From Ostrinia nubilalis (Eukaryota > Arthropoda > Insecta > Lepidoptera > Crambidae), in NCBI RefSeq assembly GCF_963855985.1, contig NC_087092.1, positions 5,642,001 to 5,706,000 of the forward strand: 64,000 nt of DNA, read 5' to 3'. The notes beneath the pieces are model-generated. The model was not told where the DNA came from and made no database searches. It saw nothing but the letters and a program-made list of their open reading frames with translations. Numbering within the stretch: the first letter of the stretch is position 1; every line of letters begins with the position of its first letter. The translations under genes were made by a program, and so were the position numbers. Shown in pieces: positions 11,065-22,645 of the stretch.

Positions 11065-14000
11065 TAAGAACTAGTTATTTTATAGTTTGAACTCTATTAA
11101 CTGTATTATGCGACATACCATACAGTATACCATGCGACTTTTAGGTATTGCTAAGATACAATCTCAAGATAATTTGAGAAAGCTTAGGACTCTATAGTAT
11201 GTGCGAACTTATAAATGTTGGTTGACTTCTTAATAAATAGACCTACTAATACTCGATTATTGAATTAATTTACCTTTCAAATCACTTATCAATGTTACAT
11301 TATAAAAAATAGCGCTCTATAATTACAATTTTTGAAAGCTTTTGACTACATAACAGGCTTGTTCTTCTACCTAAGGATGCTAAAAGTGAGGTAAATTAAT
11401 ACCGCCCTAGCGTATGCCTTCCCCACCGCCGCCGGCTGCCATTTCTCATCATGACCTTCCTAATGACAAGGGTGGCTTTGTTAGTGATATAATGGTGGGA
11501 GCTATTTACCTGGAAAATGCCGGATGGTACCTATATAACGTAATAACGTTATTCACCCATAACGGTATAACGTTATTTCGCCGCGATTCCACCATTTATT
11601 TTAACGATCAACCCTAGAACGTTACCTACGATTGTTAGAGTGCGCAATCAATTTTCATTAGTTTTTGAAATTGCCGGTTTTACGATGCAGCGCATTCTGT
11701 TGCGCAATTAAGATTGTTAATTAAAGTTATACAATGTGTCGTTTTTATAGATAAAAATATACGATTTTGGTATAGGCAATGTACGCTAATCTGAGTGTAG
11801 GTAGGTAGGTACCTACTCGTAATATACCTACACGAACGTTAAGTTTACGTAAATATTCTAGTCATCTAGACATTTTTTTCTTGTAGCCTTGTAGGTACTA
11901 GGTTTTCTCAAAGCCTAGGAATATAACTTTGCGCAATATTTTATGCGTGCTCAATATAATAAAATCGAATAAAGTTTATTATTCCTAACCCATAAAAATA
12001 TAAAATAAACTCAATTCCGTTTTATCTCTCTTTTACGGCTCTACCAATCCCATATGTAACACTCGCTTATTTTTCAGTAATCATAAAATATAGGTTACAA
12101 CGGTTACAGGCAACGAAGTTGAGCCTATATATATAGGTACTTTTAACGACTTCCTAAACTAGGTAGAACGTTCCAGAAACTTCTGGAAAGGCCATTCATC
12201 TCGCCGAAATTATCTTAAAGCCTGGGGCGTAGACAGGCACGAATCTAGGGGGGGGGGTAAACGCGGGCGCCTGCCCCGGGCGGCAGCCTAAGGGGAAAAA
12301 GGGGAAGTTTTGTAAAAAAATTGTTACACGGTCATTCCATAATTAAATCGAAACGCTGTTGGTTTTTAAGCACATCAGAGTCATGAGCGCGTCGACCTTT
12401 TTAGGCATCTCAAACGCTGTGAGGGGGCGCCCCAGTTAATTTTTATTCCCAATTAGAAAAAATCGCAGATCCGTGGCTGGGCGTAGACTTCGGCTATCCC
12501 ATTTATTTTGTGCGGTGTAGACCCTGAAGGAAATGTTACACGAAGTCTCTCGAAGGGTTTATTATTTACATTATGTAAGTAACTTGGAGTAGAGAAGCTC
12601 AAGAATGGTTAATATACAGAGCGTCGTTGGAATTTTACTTTAGTTAAGTAGAGTCAGAGTTAAAGGGGTTAAGGATATGGAAAAGGAAAATTATTTACTG
12701 CAGGTCACTACAGAGTAGATAGACTACGAAATTATACCTAAATACTTTCAGTTAGTTTACAAGAATTACATTTTCAGGCGTATTTTTTGAATGGTTTCGT
12801 ATTGTAAAAAATAAACTTCCAGCCAATACGGTTACGTTTCTTCCAGAATTTTCCAATAACAATGAATCTCATTTCGACTGAAAATCGTATATCACACAAG
12901 GTCGTTACCAGGACAATTTGACAGACAAAAGGAAACTTTATTAGCATTAGAAAAGGATCCGATTTGTTCGCTCGTTTGTGTAACGACAGTGACAAACTGA
13001 CGTCGAAATGTCCTTCAAGTGAACTTATTATTTTGTGCTCTGCTCTACATGATGTCAAACAACAAAATAATGTCGTTTTTGAACTATTTTCAACGCTAAC
13101 TCCTCATAACCTCATAATTATTTATGAACAATTATTGTCTGTCTAGCCTAGTTAGTTAGATTATTATTTAACTGCAATCCTATTGCGGTTGCGAGATCGT
13201 ATCCCATCAGATTCAAGTGCTAGTCATGAGCAAGAGCATTTATACTCTAAATAGCGTAAAAGCTGGAAAATAATTGTGCTTTTATCAATATACATTTAGT
13301 CAGGATTCAGAGGCATTGACCGATATAGATAAACTAGTCATAACTAGAAAAATGTTTGTTAGTTCCGTAAAAGGTCAGTCAAAAACCAATGTTTATGAGA
13401 CCCACGACATTCGATGGTTGGAAAAATATTTGTGTAGTCATACACCAATATCGGTATAGCTTTCCAATAATATCATTATTTTTAGGGGTCGTATCTTCGC
13501 CGAATATTTTTATTTCTCCCCCGGACAGCCTCGCAATCTAATAAACTTGGTATTGCCTAAAATGGTGAAAAAATAAAGACGAAGGAGCCCTAAAGTAAAT
13601 CTTAAGTTTATTATACCTTCATAAGGTTGGCGACTTAATAACTTCTAGTCGACAATTCAGTATTCAGCCAAGTACCATTAAAAACTTAATAAATATCTTA
13701 GATACTGTAAGTATTTCGTAAATTACGGTTCTCAGAACGAATTGAGGTAATTTTGTTATTGGAAGAGAGGTACTCTACAACCTTATACAAACATATTAAT
13801 CTTCTTTATTAAGAAGCAGTATTTAATTAAGATCAAATACAGATGTTGTTTACATTAACTTTTCTGATTACCTATTAATAAGTAGGTAGTATGTAAACTT
13901 GCTACACCTATGCGTCCTTATCATTAATTTCGTTTTAGTCTATTTTTCTCGCAAAAAAGGTACATATTACAACAAAATAAGAATAACATTCGAGTAGGTA

Positions 14001-14990
14001 CATTACTTGATGAAATGTTAAGCGACTGTGAAGAAATATTACCGAGTCTTACACTGAAATTGCTTCAGTAAATCTAGTAGAGCTTAAAAATATCCCATCT
14101 CAAGGATCAGAGAAGTTGCTGCGGTTCTCAAACTGTGAAATACAACCCCCACATGTACAAAGGATATGGCTCTACTGGCTCTACAAAAATATGTAGTAAA
14201 TTATAAATTACTATACAGAAGTAACCAGATGAAAAGATCAAGTAAACAAACCATTTTTAATGCGCTTATATGCTCGTATAGTTTTTGTGAAATTACATTT
14301 ATTTGTTGCGACCAAAATAAAACTCTTATAGATTATATTATGCATAGGTACGCCACATAATCTACTAAAATTTTCAGCTAGATAGATTGAATCAATGCTT
14401 GAATATGAGTAGAGTTTTGAGCTTAGTTTTATAATACGAGGTAAAAGCTCTCGATTACTTACATTTTTCGGGGTTGGAGTTATCTTTTAAACAAACGTAT
14501 TTTCCTCTCTTTACCACTCTTCTTTATTTTTAGGTATTTTAATCACCTAGTTATTTTTCTAACATAGGTGTAGAATACCAAAAGTTTGAGAATCTCCACA
14601 ATAATTTGCACTACTTCAGAAGGACGATCACGTCCGTATAATAAAACTCCATGCAACGCACGAAGGAGAATACTTTTCTGAACTTTCCCGATGCGAATAC
14701 AATGGCTGACAGTTTAAAGAGTAAATAAAAGCATTTCGCCTGAAGAGAAACTATGCAATCTATAGAGTTGTCACGAGTTTGGAAATTGTTGAGCACCGTA
14801 TGAAATTCTGTAAACTTTGTTCATTGTGAATACGAGTAGGTATAATAAGTACGCAAATGTTGTATAAGTTGACAGACGCAGAACTCTTCCTTCATAGTTA
14901 AACTAGTTAATTTAATAAGTCGTATGACATTATGACATTCAATTTACAACATATTTTTATTTCAAAGCCCTCAAAAATACTGAAATCAGG
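11065..14990. other. Intergenic, mostly featureless
   Basis: About 3.9 kb of AT-rich DNA without a recognised gene. A short palindrome-rich stretch with repeated 'taacgttatt' lies at about 11536-11582. At 12224-12480 are G-run and C-rich pieces ('gggcggcagcc', 'ggggcgcccc') that resemble the fragment at about 35745-35790; both look like degraded copies of one dispersed repeat. The open frame at 11414-11617 lacks support. Confidence 0.35.
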
Positions 14991-14998
14991 CAGACTAA

Positions 14999-15121
14999 TG
15001 CCCGTTTTCACCATCAACCCCTAATTTTTAAGTGGTGCCTATAGTAACACATAACAGGAATTTTGTTTTCATTTAACATTTGTTTCACTTAAAAATTAGG
15101 GATAGATGGTGAAAACGGGCA
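14999..15121. mobile_element. PIF/Harbinger-type MITE (A)
   Basis: 123-bp inverted-repeat element with ends TGCCCGTTTTCACCATC, arms of about 37 bp, and TAA on both sides (14996-14998 and 15122-15124). A 3-bp TWA duplication is the hallmark of the PIF/Harbinger superfamily. The right-hand TAA is also the left-hand TAA of the next MITE. Confidence 0.75.
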
Positions 15122-15124
15122 TAA

Positions 15125-15242
15125 GGCTGAGATGCACCACCTTATTTTATCCATAACAATAACATTAACCAGTGCTTTTTGTATGGAATTTGACAGATTT
15201 TTGACCTTTGTAAAAGTTAAAGTAAGATGGTGCAACTCAGAC
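15125..15242. mobile_element. PIF/Harbinger-type MITE (B)
   Basis: 118-bp inverted-repeat element with ends GGCTGAGATGCACCA and GTCTGAGTTGCACCA, flanked by TAA (15122-15124 and 15243-15245). It sits immediately against MITE A, sharing one TAA. Relatives occur at 49818-49934 and, rearranged, at 59646-59727. Confidence 0.75.
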
Positions 15243-15505
15243 TAAAAAGGAATAAGTTACAAAACATTTCTGACGTCGTATCTAATTGATACCTTACAAA
15301 TAATACAGTTGGTCTCGGAAAAAATACCTATCTTTCTTTTTTAGACATTACCGAATCACCTATCTACTTAATTAGGCAAGACACGTAACTAGAATTTCAG
15401 CTAATATGAAATTTTTTGGCCACCATCATCGCTGTAAAAACGCAGGCGCTAGTGGAATAGTTAATTCCTGATATTGTACCAACATGATGCAATAAACATA
15501 CATAT

Positions 15506-15540
15506 ATGACTATGACTATGACTATGACTATGATATGACT
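15506..15540 (+). repeat. (TATGAC)n microsatellite
   Basis: About five tandem TATGAC units followed by an imperfect unit. Confidence 0.9.
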
Positions 15541-15544
15541 ATTA

Positions 15545-18500
15545 TTACAGGAATCAGGAATCATTATTTTAAGGTTTACCTACTACATAACTACAGGTAA
15601 AACGCTTCAAATAACGGTATACCCTTGAATATAAGTATCTACGACAGCAACAAGTGACACTTCTCTGGCTTCTTTATCCTTCATTTGTAGTTTGAAATTA
15701 TTGATAGACAGACAGCCGCTCACAAGCATGACTAAAGGCGACTCTTTCTGTTTACTTTTTTCTGTCATTAAGATTTAATTAGGTACAGCAGATGGTTGTC
15801 ATTCAGCAACATGTAAATATTGCACATGACTGTACACGAAAGCGATTCGTTTGCGCAGGAAAAAACCACGGGCATAGTCACGGACGCCCGCGCACGTGAC
15901 CGGATCACGCAATAATGACAGCGCGCCAGGAAAGGGTTACCACAAGTTTGGGTAACGTAGGACAGAAAGACATGAACCCTTTGCTGCAACAAGGGATCAA
16001 CTTTCCCTCTTTGGGCACAGCATGTTGAAAATTTTTATTGCTTTACGACCTGACTGAAATTATGGTGGCAATATTTAACAGACCCCAATAAGAAGCCCCA
16101 GTAGTCATAAAGGGTTAAAGATTGATATATCCATGAAATGTACTGATGCTTCGTAGCACTGAGTGCGCATACGAATTTAACACAGTTAAAATAATATAAA
16201 ATAATTGACTTCTAAAGTCATGTCAAAATAGAAATACCTACGTATGAGATGATGATTGATGATAATTCCAAAAGTGTGTGGCCTCCTATCTACTAAAAAC
16301 TACCTAAATATCGTAGTAATCTTTGATAGAGTTAGTCCCACTGATTAGTATTCAGATGGCCATCCTACCGCCGGGACGCATGAATGGAATAGAATAGAAT
16401 AGACGGGAATCTTTGTCTCCTAATAACACAAAATAATAGTTCGCCTCCTGAATCAGCGGATGTCTCTTTTCAATAAGCTGACTGATTTCGAATTGATAGA
16501 AAATAGACGATTAGGCATTGGCATTTGGCAGTTTATTGGGTTTCGGTTCACAAGATAGGTCCCAATAATTGATGCTTTACTGTCCATGGTGTAAATGTTT
16601 TCTTTATGGTTTTAAAACTTGGTTTTAACACCTGTCATCCGCTTTGCACTAGAACGAACCTTGACTTTAGAAACTTAACTTCGAACTCCTCTTACGTTCT
16701 TCTGATTAATTTCATTGCGGGTCCAAAGACAGTAACTTTCCCCCGGGACAAACCTGACCTTCACTGGTTGGGTTTTTATTGGCGGTCAAACTCTTGGCTA
16801 CACAGGAGTTTCAGCGCAGCGTTAGGAAACAAGAGGTGGGAATTGTCCCGTAGCTTATTAGGTTTCGATTCTGATACTTGATAACGATGATAGCATATTG
16901 CAAGGAGCTACTAAGGTTATTTTCCTTTTTACTGGCCAAGCAGGTTAAAAAATCTAGGTGAAGTCTGAATGACTGTCTGAGCCTTATTCATCTGTTCTCG
17001 TCTAAAGAACTGCATGATTTCTTAACTTTATTCATTATCATGCATCTTACTTAACAACAGGTGTGATGGCGGTGAAAAACCTGCCATGTTCTGCATTAAA
17101 AAATATTCACATCCTTCATCTTCATCTTCGCCTGACTCCGTTACGCGGGGTCTTTCCCAATCCCAATCATGCGCCTCCATTTATTTCTTAAAATTTATGG
17201 TTAAAATGCGCTGAAAGTTACGAAACGGTGGTTAGTTTAGTGGCATTCTTAATCCGCCGATAACGCCGATTTGATGGCGGCCATAAAATGTTGTGTGCAG
17301 TTGAGAAACTGTTTCTTTTCCGTTCGCGCGGTATTCGCTTTCCTTGTTTTGCAAATGACGTAGAAAAATGTGCTAGATAGTTGCCCTATGGTAAGTGTGC
17401 TTGTGAACAGGACTAAATCCGACTCTCACTTCAACAACTACTGGTCATTCCATTGTTCTTGCATGGAATGCAAATTGCTGTAGGTAATGGTATGGGCTCT
17501 ATCAGCCCAATAATGTGGTCTTACAATCAAGTAGAGAATAGATTATAACCCCTATCACAAATATTTTGATGTAGGTGTTTAGAATGAAATTCCTTTCGCA
17601 AAATAAAGCGGTAGCGAAGTAAAAACTCTTTCGATGTTCCAACATCTATGTCGAGATCACAAAAATGAGAAATGACACCATTATTTTTTTTTAAATGCGG
17701 ACACGCTAAACAAACTCATGTTGTCAAAACGTTAGCATTCCCACGAGCAAGTCGTTAGAGGAAGGTCGCATTATATTCTGTGCGGAAACAAACGCTCGCC
17801 AACATTCGTTTTAGATTCGGGAGCGACGACCGACTACCGAAATAAATAAAAAGTAAATATAGGCGAACGATAAACACCAACAAATGTACTGATATTTAAA
17901 TAAGGCCTTATTTATCGTATTTTCTTTGGAATTTCTAATTAGCTGATTTGCTTTGGAATTTCAGTTCACAGACTATTTGTGTCTGATCACTTTAAAAAGC
18001 GGGAAGCTTCTCGGGATAATTAAGCTACATTAAGTTAATTATAAGAAAGAACTTTTTCCTTCGCAAAAGTTCTGGGAACTAGGCCACTGAAACGTCTTTA
18101 TTTAAATCAATCAATAACACTAACCGGGCCCAATTACGGGAAATCGTCTTCGAAGTAACATTAAATATTGGATTTGCAAATTGCTACCGGTGACTATTCA
18201 TAGAAGCGGATCGATTCAATTTCATCGATTAGTTCTGATTCGGCACGCGGCTTGAATCGATTCGAGACCGATTCATAATGCGGTTGCTCACGGCAATTGT
18301 ACGTTACATATTTTATTTGGAATGTCACGGTTGAAAAATGCTCAATGTCATGGTCTTCTATCTAATAATGGAAGTCGTGGTAATCCTCAGATATTTTTAA
18401 AACGTAAACTTTACGTTGTTTATCTGGAAATAACGACTGTTCGAAGAAGTCTTTATTTTAGGAACGAGCACGTGATGTAACAAAATAGAAAGTCGAAGTT

Positions 18501-18725
18501 GTAAATGCCTAGGTCGTTGTTAATGACAGCTCAATCCCTACGGGACTTTTGTAAAATAAGCCTTTAATATTCCCTTTTTAAGTAGGTAAGGCGGTCTCTT
18601 CTCGAATTGTCTTCATTTCAGTCGTATAAATAACTTGGCGTTAATCATTTGTTTAAGTTAAGTACCTATGGTAATTTTGAAGTTAACTTATTATTGTATA
18701 CTAACGATATTTTTTCTTTGTCCAC
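15545..18725. other. Region upstream of Tob; no coding exon recognised
   Basis: No protein-coding exon was recognised. A GC-richer patch at about 17730-17850 ends in a possible donor (aaaa|gtaaat near 17852), so it is one candidate for the non-coding first exon of Tob. A 91-codon frame at 16606-16881 has no recognisable domain. Confidence 0.3.
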
Positions 18726-18736
18726 AGTAAAACAAA

Positions 18737-19025
18737 ATGCATATTGAAGTGCAAGTCGCCCTCAACTTCGTCATATCCTACCTATACAACAAGCTGCCGA
18801 GGCGGCGGGTCAACATTTTCGGTGAGGAGCTGGAGAAGGCGCTGAAGGACAAGTTCCGGGGTCACTGGTACCCCGACCGGCCGTGTCGGGGGTCTGCCTT
18901 TCGGTGCCTGAAGACTGGGGGCCCGTTGGACCCCGTCCTTGAGAGGGCAGCGCGGGAGTCAGGAGTTCCCGTCAGGGATGTGCTGGAACACCTTCCTAGG
19001 GATCTCGCCGTCTGGGTTGATCCAG
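18737..19025 (+). CDS. Tob: Tob/BTG-family antiproliferative protein, coding exon 1
   Basis: First coding exon of a BTG/Tob protein, residues 1-96 of 252. The BTG domain binds the CAF1/POP2 deadenylase of the CCR4-NOT complex and so links specific mRNAs to poly(A) shortening. Seen here: the N-terminal helix 'EVQVALNFVISYLYNKLPRR', Box A around residues 43-60 ('HWYPDRPCRGSAFRC') and the start of Box B ('LPRDLAVWVDP'). The exon begins at an acceptor (tccacag, 18721-18727), nine bases before the ATG at 18737. There must therefore be at least one upstream non-coding exon. It ends at donor CCAG|GTAAAT in phase 1. The next coding exon is at 21141. Confidence 0.93.
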
Positions 19026-19219
19026 GTAAATATTCTGACTATCATTGTTCTTAATCACATCCTCTAGTTCGGTCGTCTGCTATCGCATGAGTTGGCTGAG
19101 TCATGGTTGAAAATCGGCTTGAAACGACTTAGGTCCGATTCGACCAAACTTTTATCCGAGAATAACTCCTGGTATAACTGGCACATTGACAATTTCAATA
19201 GGGAAATATGTCCAAATCT

Positions 19220-19417
19220 TCTATATAAATAAAAATGAATTGATGTTCGTTAGTCTGATTAAAACTCGAGAACGGCTGGGCCGATTGAGCTGATTTTGGT
19301 TTTAAAATGTTTGTCGTAGTCCAGGGTAGGTCTAAACGGTGAGCAAATACGCGCGCGATATTGTTTTTCTTTGACAGACAAAATTCCACGCGGGCAAAGC
19401 CGCGGGCGGAAAGCTAG
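19220..19417 (+). mobile_element. Helitron-like repeat in Tob intron
   Basis: Starts TCTATATAAATAAAAATGAA, passes 'ctcgagaacggctgggccga' and ends 'gcgggcggaaagCTAG' before T. This is the usual form of short non-autonomous Helitrons of Lepidoptera (5' TC, 3' CTAG). It lies in the first coding intron of Tob. Confidence 0.6.
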
Positions 19418-19429
19418 TGTCGAATAATT

Positions 19430-20525
19430 GACGATTTTTTCTGAGATTAATATTTACTCTTGTTTGGTCGAATCCACCCTTAGAAAGATAGGCTAACGTA
19501 TGAATCTACGAGTATTTAAGTTTATTTACATTTAGGTTGGGATTAGCTTGCACATTTTAAGTTGATAGAAGGTACTTACCTACTTACCTAAGATGTTGTT
19601 ATTTCGAGAAAATCTTAATGCACCAAGAAAGATAAATGGCGACTATAAATAAACCTTCATGATGCCCTAAGTGAATAAAAAGACTTCTTAAGATAATGAT
19701 GAATGATTGACATGCAATCCAACAACAAAGGCGTAAAATGAATGCGACTAAATACACGTAATAGCACAAATAAAGACACCCTTCGAACAATCAGTTACGT
19801 AAGAAAACCCTGTTATGACCACAAACCATCAATTGAAGGCAGTTTTCATGAGCATGCTAACTAAAAAGTTACACAATTAAATATGAAGTGTCTGTAATAA
19901 TACGTAAGTGATACTTTAACGTGTAGTAGCAAATGGACGAGGCCAGACAAACAAGACAAGGACAATAACAAATTATGGCTAGGTCTGAACAGAGGTTCCC
20001 AACAATGAGAATACACATTCAATGGTTTGTTAATCTTTAACTATGAGATGGCAAAGTTATACTATGTACTTTATCTACTACACGAGATCACGATATCTTC
20101 AAGTCTTAAGTTATCTGATATGACTCGAAAGATAGCTTCAAGTTTATGTTACAGTTATCATTCAATGTTACCAGTAACTTTATAGATATTGTGTTATCGT
20201 CAAAGTAAAAGCTTAATGTTTAATATTCCCCTTTGAAAAGGGGAATGCGGACCCAAAGGTTGGGAAACACATTTGTAAACCATCTCCCGCTTGCAACCAG
20301 TGCCGGTTGTAATCCATTGATGTAGCAAACTAGATCAATTCAGTGTTTGCCAAGTCGCTAAGTGCTCTCGCTACGACGCAAAATCTATTTTGCGTGGCAG
20401 CGGATGCTAAAAAGATTTCAAAGTAAAACGTGAGAGTGCATGCATTATAAACTTTTGATAAAAACGGGAATTTGATTGGTTTATGAATATGGATCCAACG
20501 CTGAACTGGGTCGATTATTCAATTT
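19430..20525. other. Tob intron, nothing recognised
   Basis: AT-rich intronic DNA. Small open frames on the minus strand have no support. Confidence 0.4.
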
Positions 20526-20541
20526 CCTCGTGAACACCATT

Positions 20542-21033
20542 ATAATAATAATAATAATAAAGCCTTTTATTCCAAACCTTGAATAACATTTCAGATTTTT
20601 GCAATGACATATTAAGAGTTTAATCTAATTAAGGGTATGGACCCCGTTTTGGGTATAGGCCTCCTCCAATCCTTTCCATCTTTCCCTGTCCGCGCCTAGG
20701 TCGATCCAGTCTTTCCCACCCGTCTGCACAATGTCATCTTCCCATCGCTGTTTCGGTCTACCTGCCTTTCTTTTGCCTGATGGTCCTTTCCATTTGGTGG
20801 TTTCCAATGTCCATCTTCCATCAGTGTAGCGTGCCATGTGACCAGCCCATTTCCACTTCAGTTCTAGTGCGTGTCTCAATGCATCCGTAACCTTTGTTTT
20901 TTTCCTTATCTCTTCACTTCGTACTTTATGTATCTTCCTGATCCGTAGTATGCTTCTCTCCATTGCTCTTTGTGTATTCCTGATTTTTTGTTTAATATTT
21001 TTTGTGAATACCCAAGTCTGACATCCGTATAAC
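20542..21033 (-). mobile_element. RTE-type LINE 3' end inserted in Tob intron
   Basis: 5'-truncated LINE on the minus strand. The 3' tail is a TTATTATTAT run at about 20542-20564. It is bounded by a 13-bp target-site duplication, CGTGAACACCATT (20529-20541 and 21034-21046). The reading frame from about 21033 to the stop at 20625 is intact and gives 'YGCQTWVFTKNIKQKIRNTQ', 'LKWKWAGHMARYTDGRW' and 'RPKQRWEDDI', the C-terminal end of RTE-clade polyproteins. With a clear duplication and an open frame it appears younger than the other LINE pieces in the window. Confidence 0.88.
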
Positions 21034-21140
21034 CGTGAACACCATTTTCTCCCGTGAATTATTGTGATTAGGAGGGGAGGACCTTGTTTTGATATAATTT
21101 TAACCATGTTAATCAACCTATTTTGTTTCTTTCATTACAG

Positions 21141-21232
21141 GTGAAGTTTCATACCGTATCGGGGAGAAAGGGGCGGTGAAAGTGCTGTTCAGTAGCGACG
21201 AGCGAGCTGCTGATGAGCGAACTGATAGAGAG
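21141..21232 (+). CDS. Tob: Tob/BTG-family protein, coding exon 2
   Basis: Residues 97-127. The acceptor cattacag|GTGAAG and donor GAG|GTAAGA are both canonical. The split glycine codon is restored from phase 1, giving '(G)EVSYRIGEKGAVKVLFSSDE'. It completes Box B ('VWVDPGEVSYRIGEKG'), one of the two deadenylase-contacting segments of the BTG fold. It leaves in phase 0. Confidence 0.93.
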
Positions 21233-21239
21233 GTAAGAA

Positions 21240-22040
21240 TCGAAGTCTAATGCTGTGAAACTATTGGCACTTTATAAGTACTAAATGGCAAAGTTAACCC
21301 TCTGATTAATTTTGAAGATCAGAATATCTGTCATCTCAGTGTTAGTGAATCAAAAGGTGGACTCGCATGGTATTTTAGCGCTTGCTTCAGTGAAATGTGA
21401 TTCTACTCGAAACTGATTTAGCCAAACCCACTTGATTGATGTTAACGGCCTAGTGTCGTTGTAATTTATAGCACAAATAAATCATAGCAACAAATCAAGT
21501 AATAAGGACTTAGCTTTGAGTCTGGCAGCTTAATCGACTGATCATTGTCAGGCAGTTGTGGATGAATTTGCTGGCTAGATTTTTATGATAGACAAGACAA
21601 ATCTGTTACATCAGGCCCGCAGCTGCTTGGTAATTGTAGATTGTTTGCTTTGTTGAAACATTAATTGCGTCAAGCTCAAATAATGGCCGATTAATTACTC
21701 CCGGGTGATGATTTTGGCAAGTGCGCCGTACATATTGACGATGAGAAATGCCCTGACGCGATTGTAACCATTTGGATACAGACTTTGTGGCAGGAATAAG
21801 TAAATAGGTAAATAGGATGACCTCTGAAGTCTGAAGTTTTTGGTAGAATGCCAGCGCTACAGCAGTTGAGGGTTCAGATATCAATCGCGTGCGTAGATGT
21901 CGGTTCCACCTTTTGATGACATAATGAAAAATACTGAATATGATGAGTTTTTGAGAGATCGCCAATTTATGTTGTTCAGTAAGTAGTCGTTGGTCGGTTG
22001 GTCTTAAATTGTTGGTCTTTCATATTTTTCTGGACATCTG
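21240..22040. other. Tob intron, nothing recognised
   Basis: Intronic DNA between coding exons 2 and 3. A 119-codon minus-strand frame at 21606-21965 lacks any recognisable motif. Confidence 0.4.
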
Positions 22041-22042
22041 TA

Positions 22043-22160
22043 AGGTATAAGTCCAAGATGGGCTGCAGACTGCAACCGCAGGCGACACTGCAGCTAGAGG
22101 TTCAAAGTAACCGTGGTGGCTTGCAGTTTGCGTTCTGCAGTCCATCTTGGACTTGTACCT
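22043..22160. mobile_element. Inverted-repeat MITE in Tob intron
   Basis: Ends AGGTATAAGTCCAAGATGG and AGGTACAAGTCCAAGATGG (reverse complement of the right end) form arms of about 40 bp with a few mismatches. The core is short. It lies about 100 bp before coding exon 3. A target duplication was not resolved. Confidence 0.65.
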
Positions 22161-22267
22161 TTACGCTACTACCACTGCTCCTGTAGGCTAGAATATACAG
22201 TATGATCACCAGTTTTAATGAGAGTTTAGTTGGTCCTTGAAATAACAGTTTTTGCTATCCCTTCCAG

Positions 22268-22645
22268 GTGACTCGCGCTTTCAACCCCGAGGCGCAGTGC
22301 TTCCGGCCGGTGGAGCCGGCGGCGGCGCCGTCGCCGCCCGCGCCCGCCGCCTTCTCCCCCGCGCCGCCGTTCCGCGCGCAGCCGCTCACCTTCACCACCG
22401 CGACCTTCGCGCAGACCAAGTTCGGCAGCACCAAGCTCAAAACGAGCAGCAAGCGCGCCAACCGCATGTCGCCCACGGAGTTCAGCAACTACATCAAGCA
22501 GCGCGCGGTGCAACAGCAGCTGGCGGCGCGCGCGCTGTCGCCGGCCGCCGACCCCGCGGCGTACTTCGTGGCGCGGCGCGAGCCCGCCCCCGCCGCCGCG
22601 GCCCCCTACCCCCCTGCGCCCGCGCACCTCCTCCTCGCCAACTGA
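22268..22645 (+). CDS. Tob: Tob/BTG-family protein, terminal coding exon
   Basis: Residues 128-252 and the stop TGA at 22643-22645. The acceptor is cccttccag|GTGACT. Residues 131-141 ('AFNPEAQCFRP') fit the PAM2 consensus (hydrophobic-N-P-x-A-x-x-F-x-P), which in Tob proteins binds the MLLE domain of cytoplasmic poly(A)-binding protein. Residues about 165-209 ('FTTATFAQTKFGSTKLK', 'MSPTEFSNYIKQRAVQQQ') are the conserved Tob C-terminal block. The tail is Ala/Pro-rich and the exon is very GC-rich, unlike its surroundings. At 252 aa the protein is shorter than vertebrate Tob1/2. Long overlapping frames on both strands here are composition artefacts. Confidence 0.93.
   Translation: MTRAFNPEAQCFRPVEPAAAPSPPAPAAFSPAPPFRAQPLTFTTATFAQTKFGSTKLKTSSKRANRMSPTEFSNYIKQRAVQQQLAARALSPAADPAAYFVARREPAPAAAAPYPPAPAHLLLAN

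Noticed and set aside
15506..15540. Possible CRISPR-like repeats
   Set aside because: Simple 6-bp tandem microsatellite without spacers, in a eukaryotic genome.
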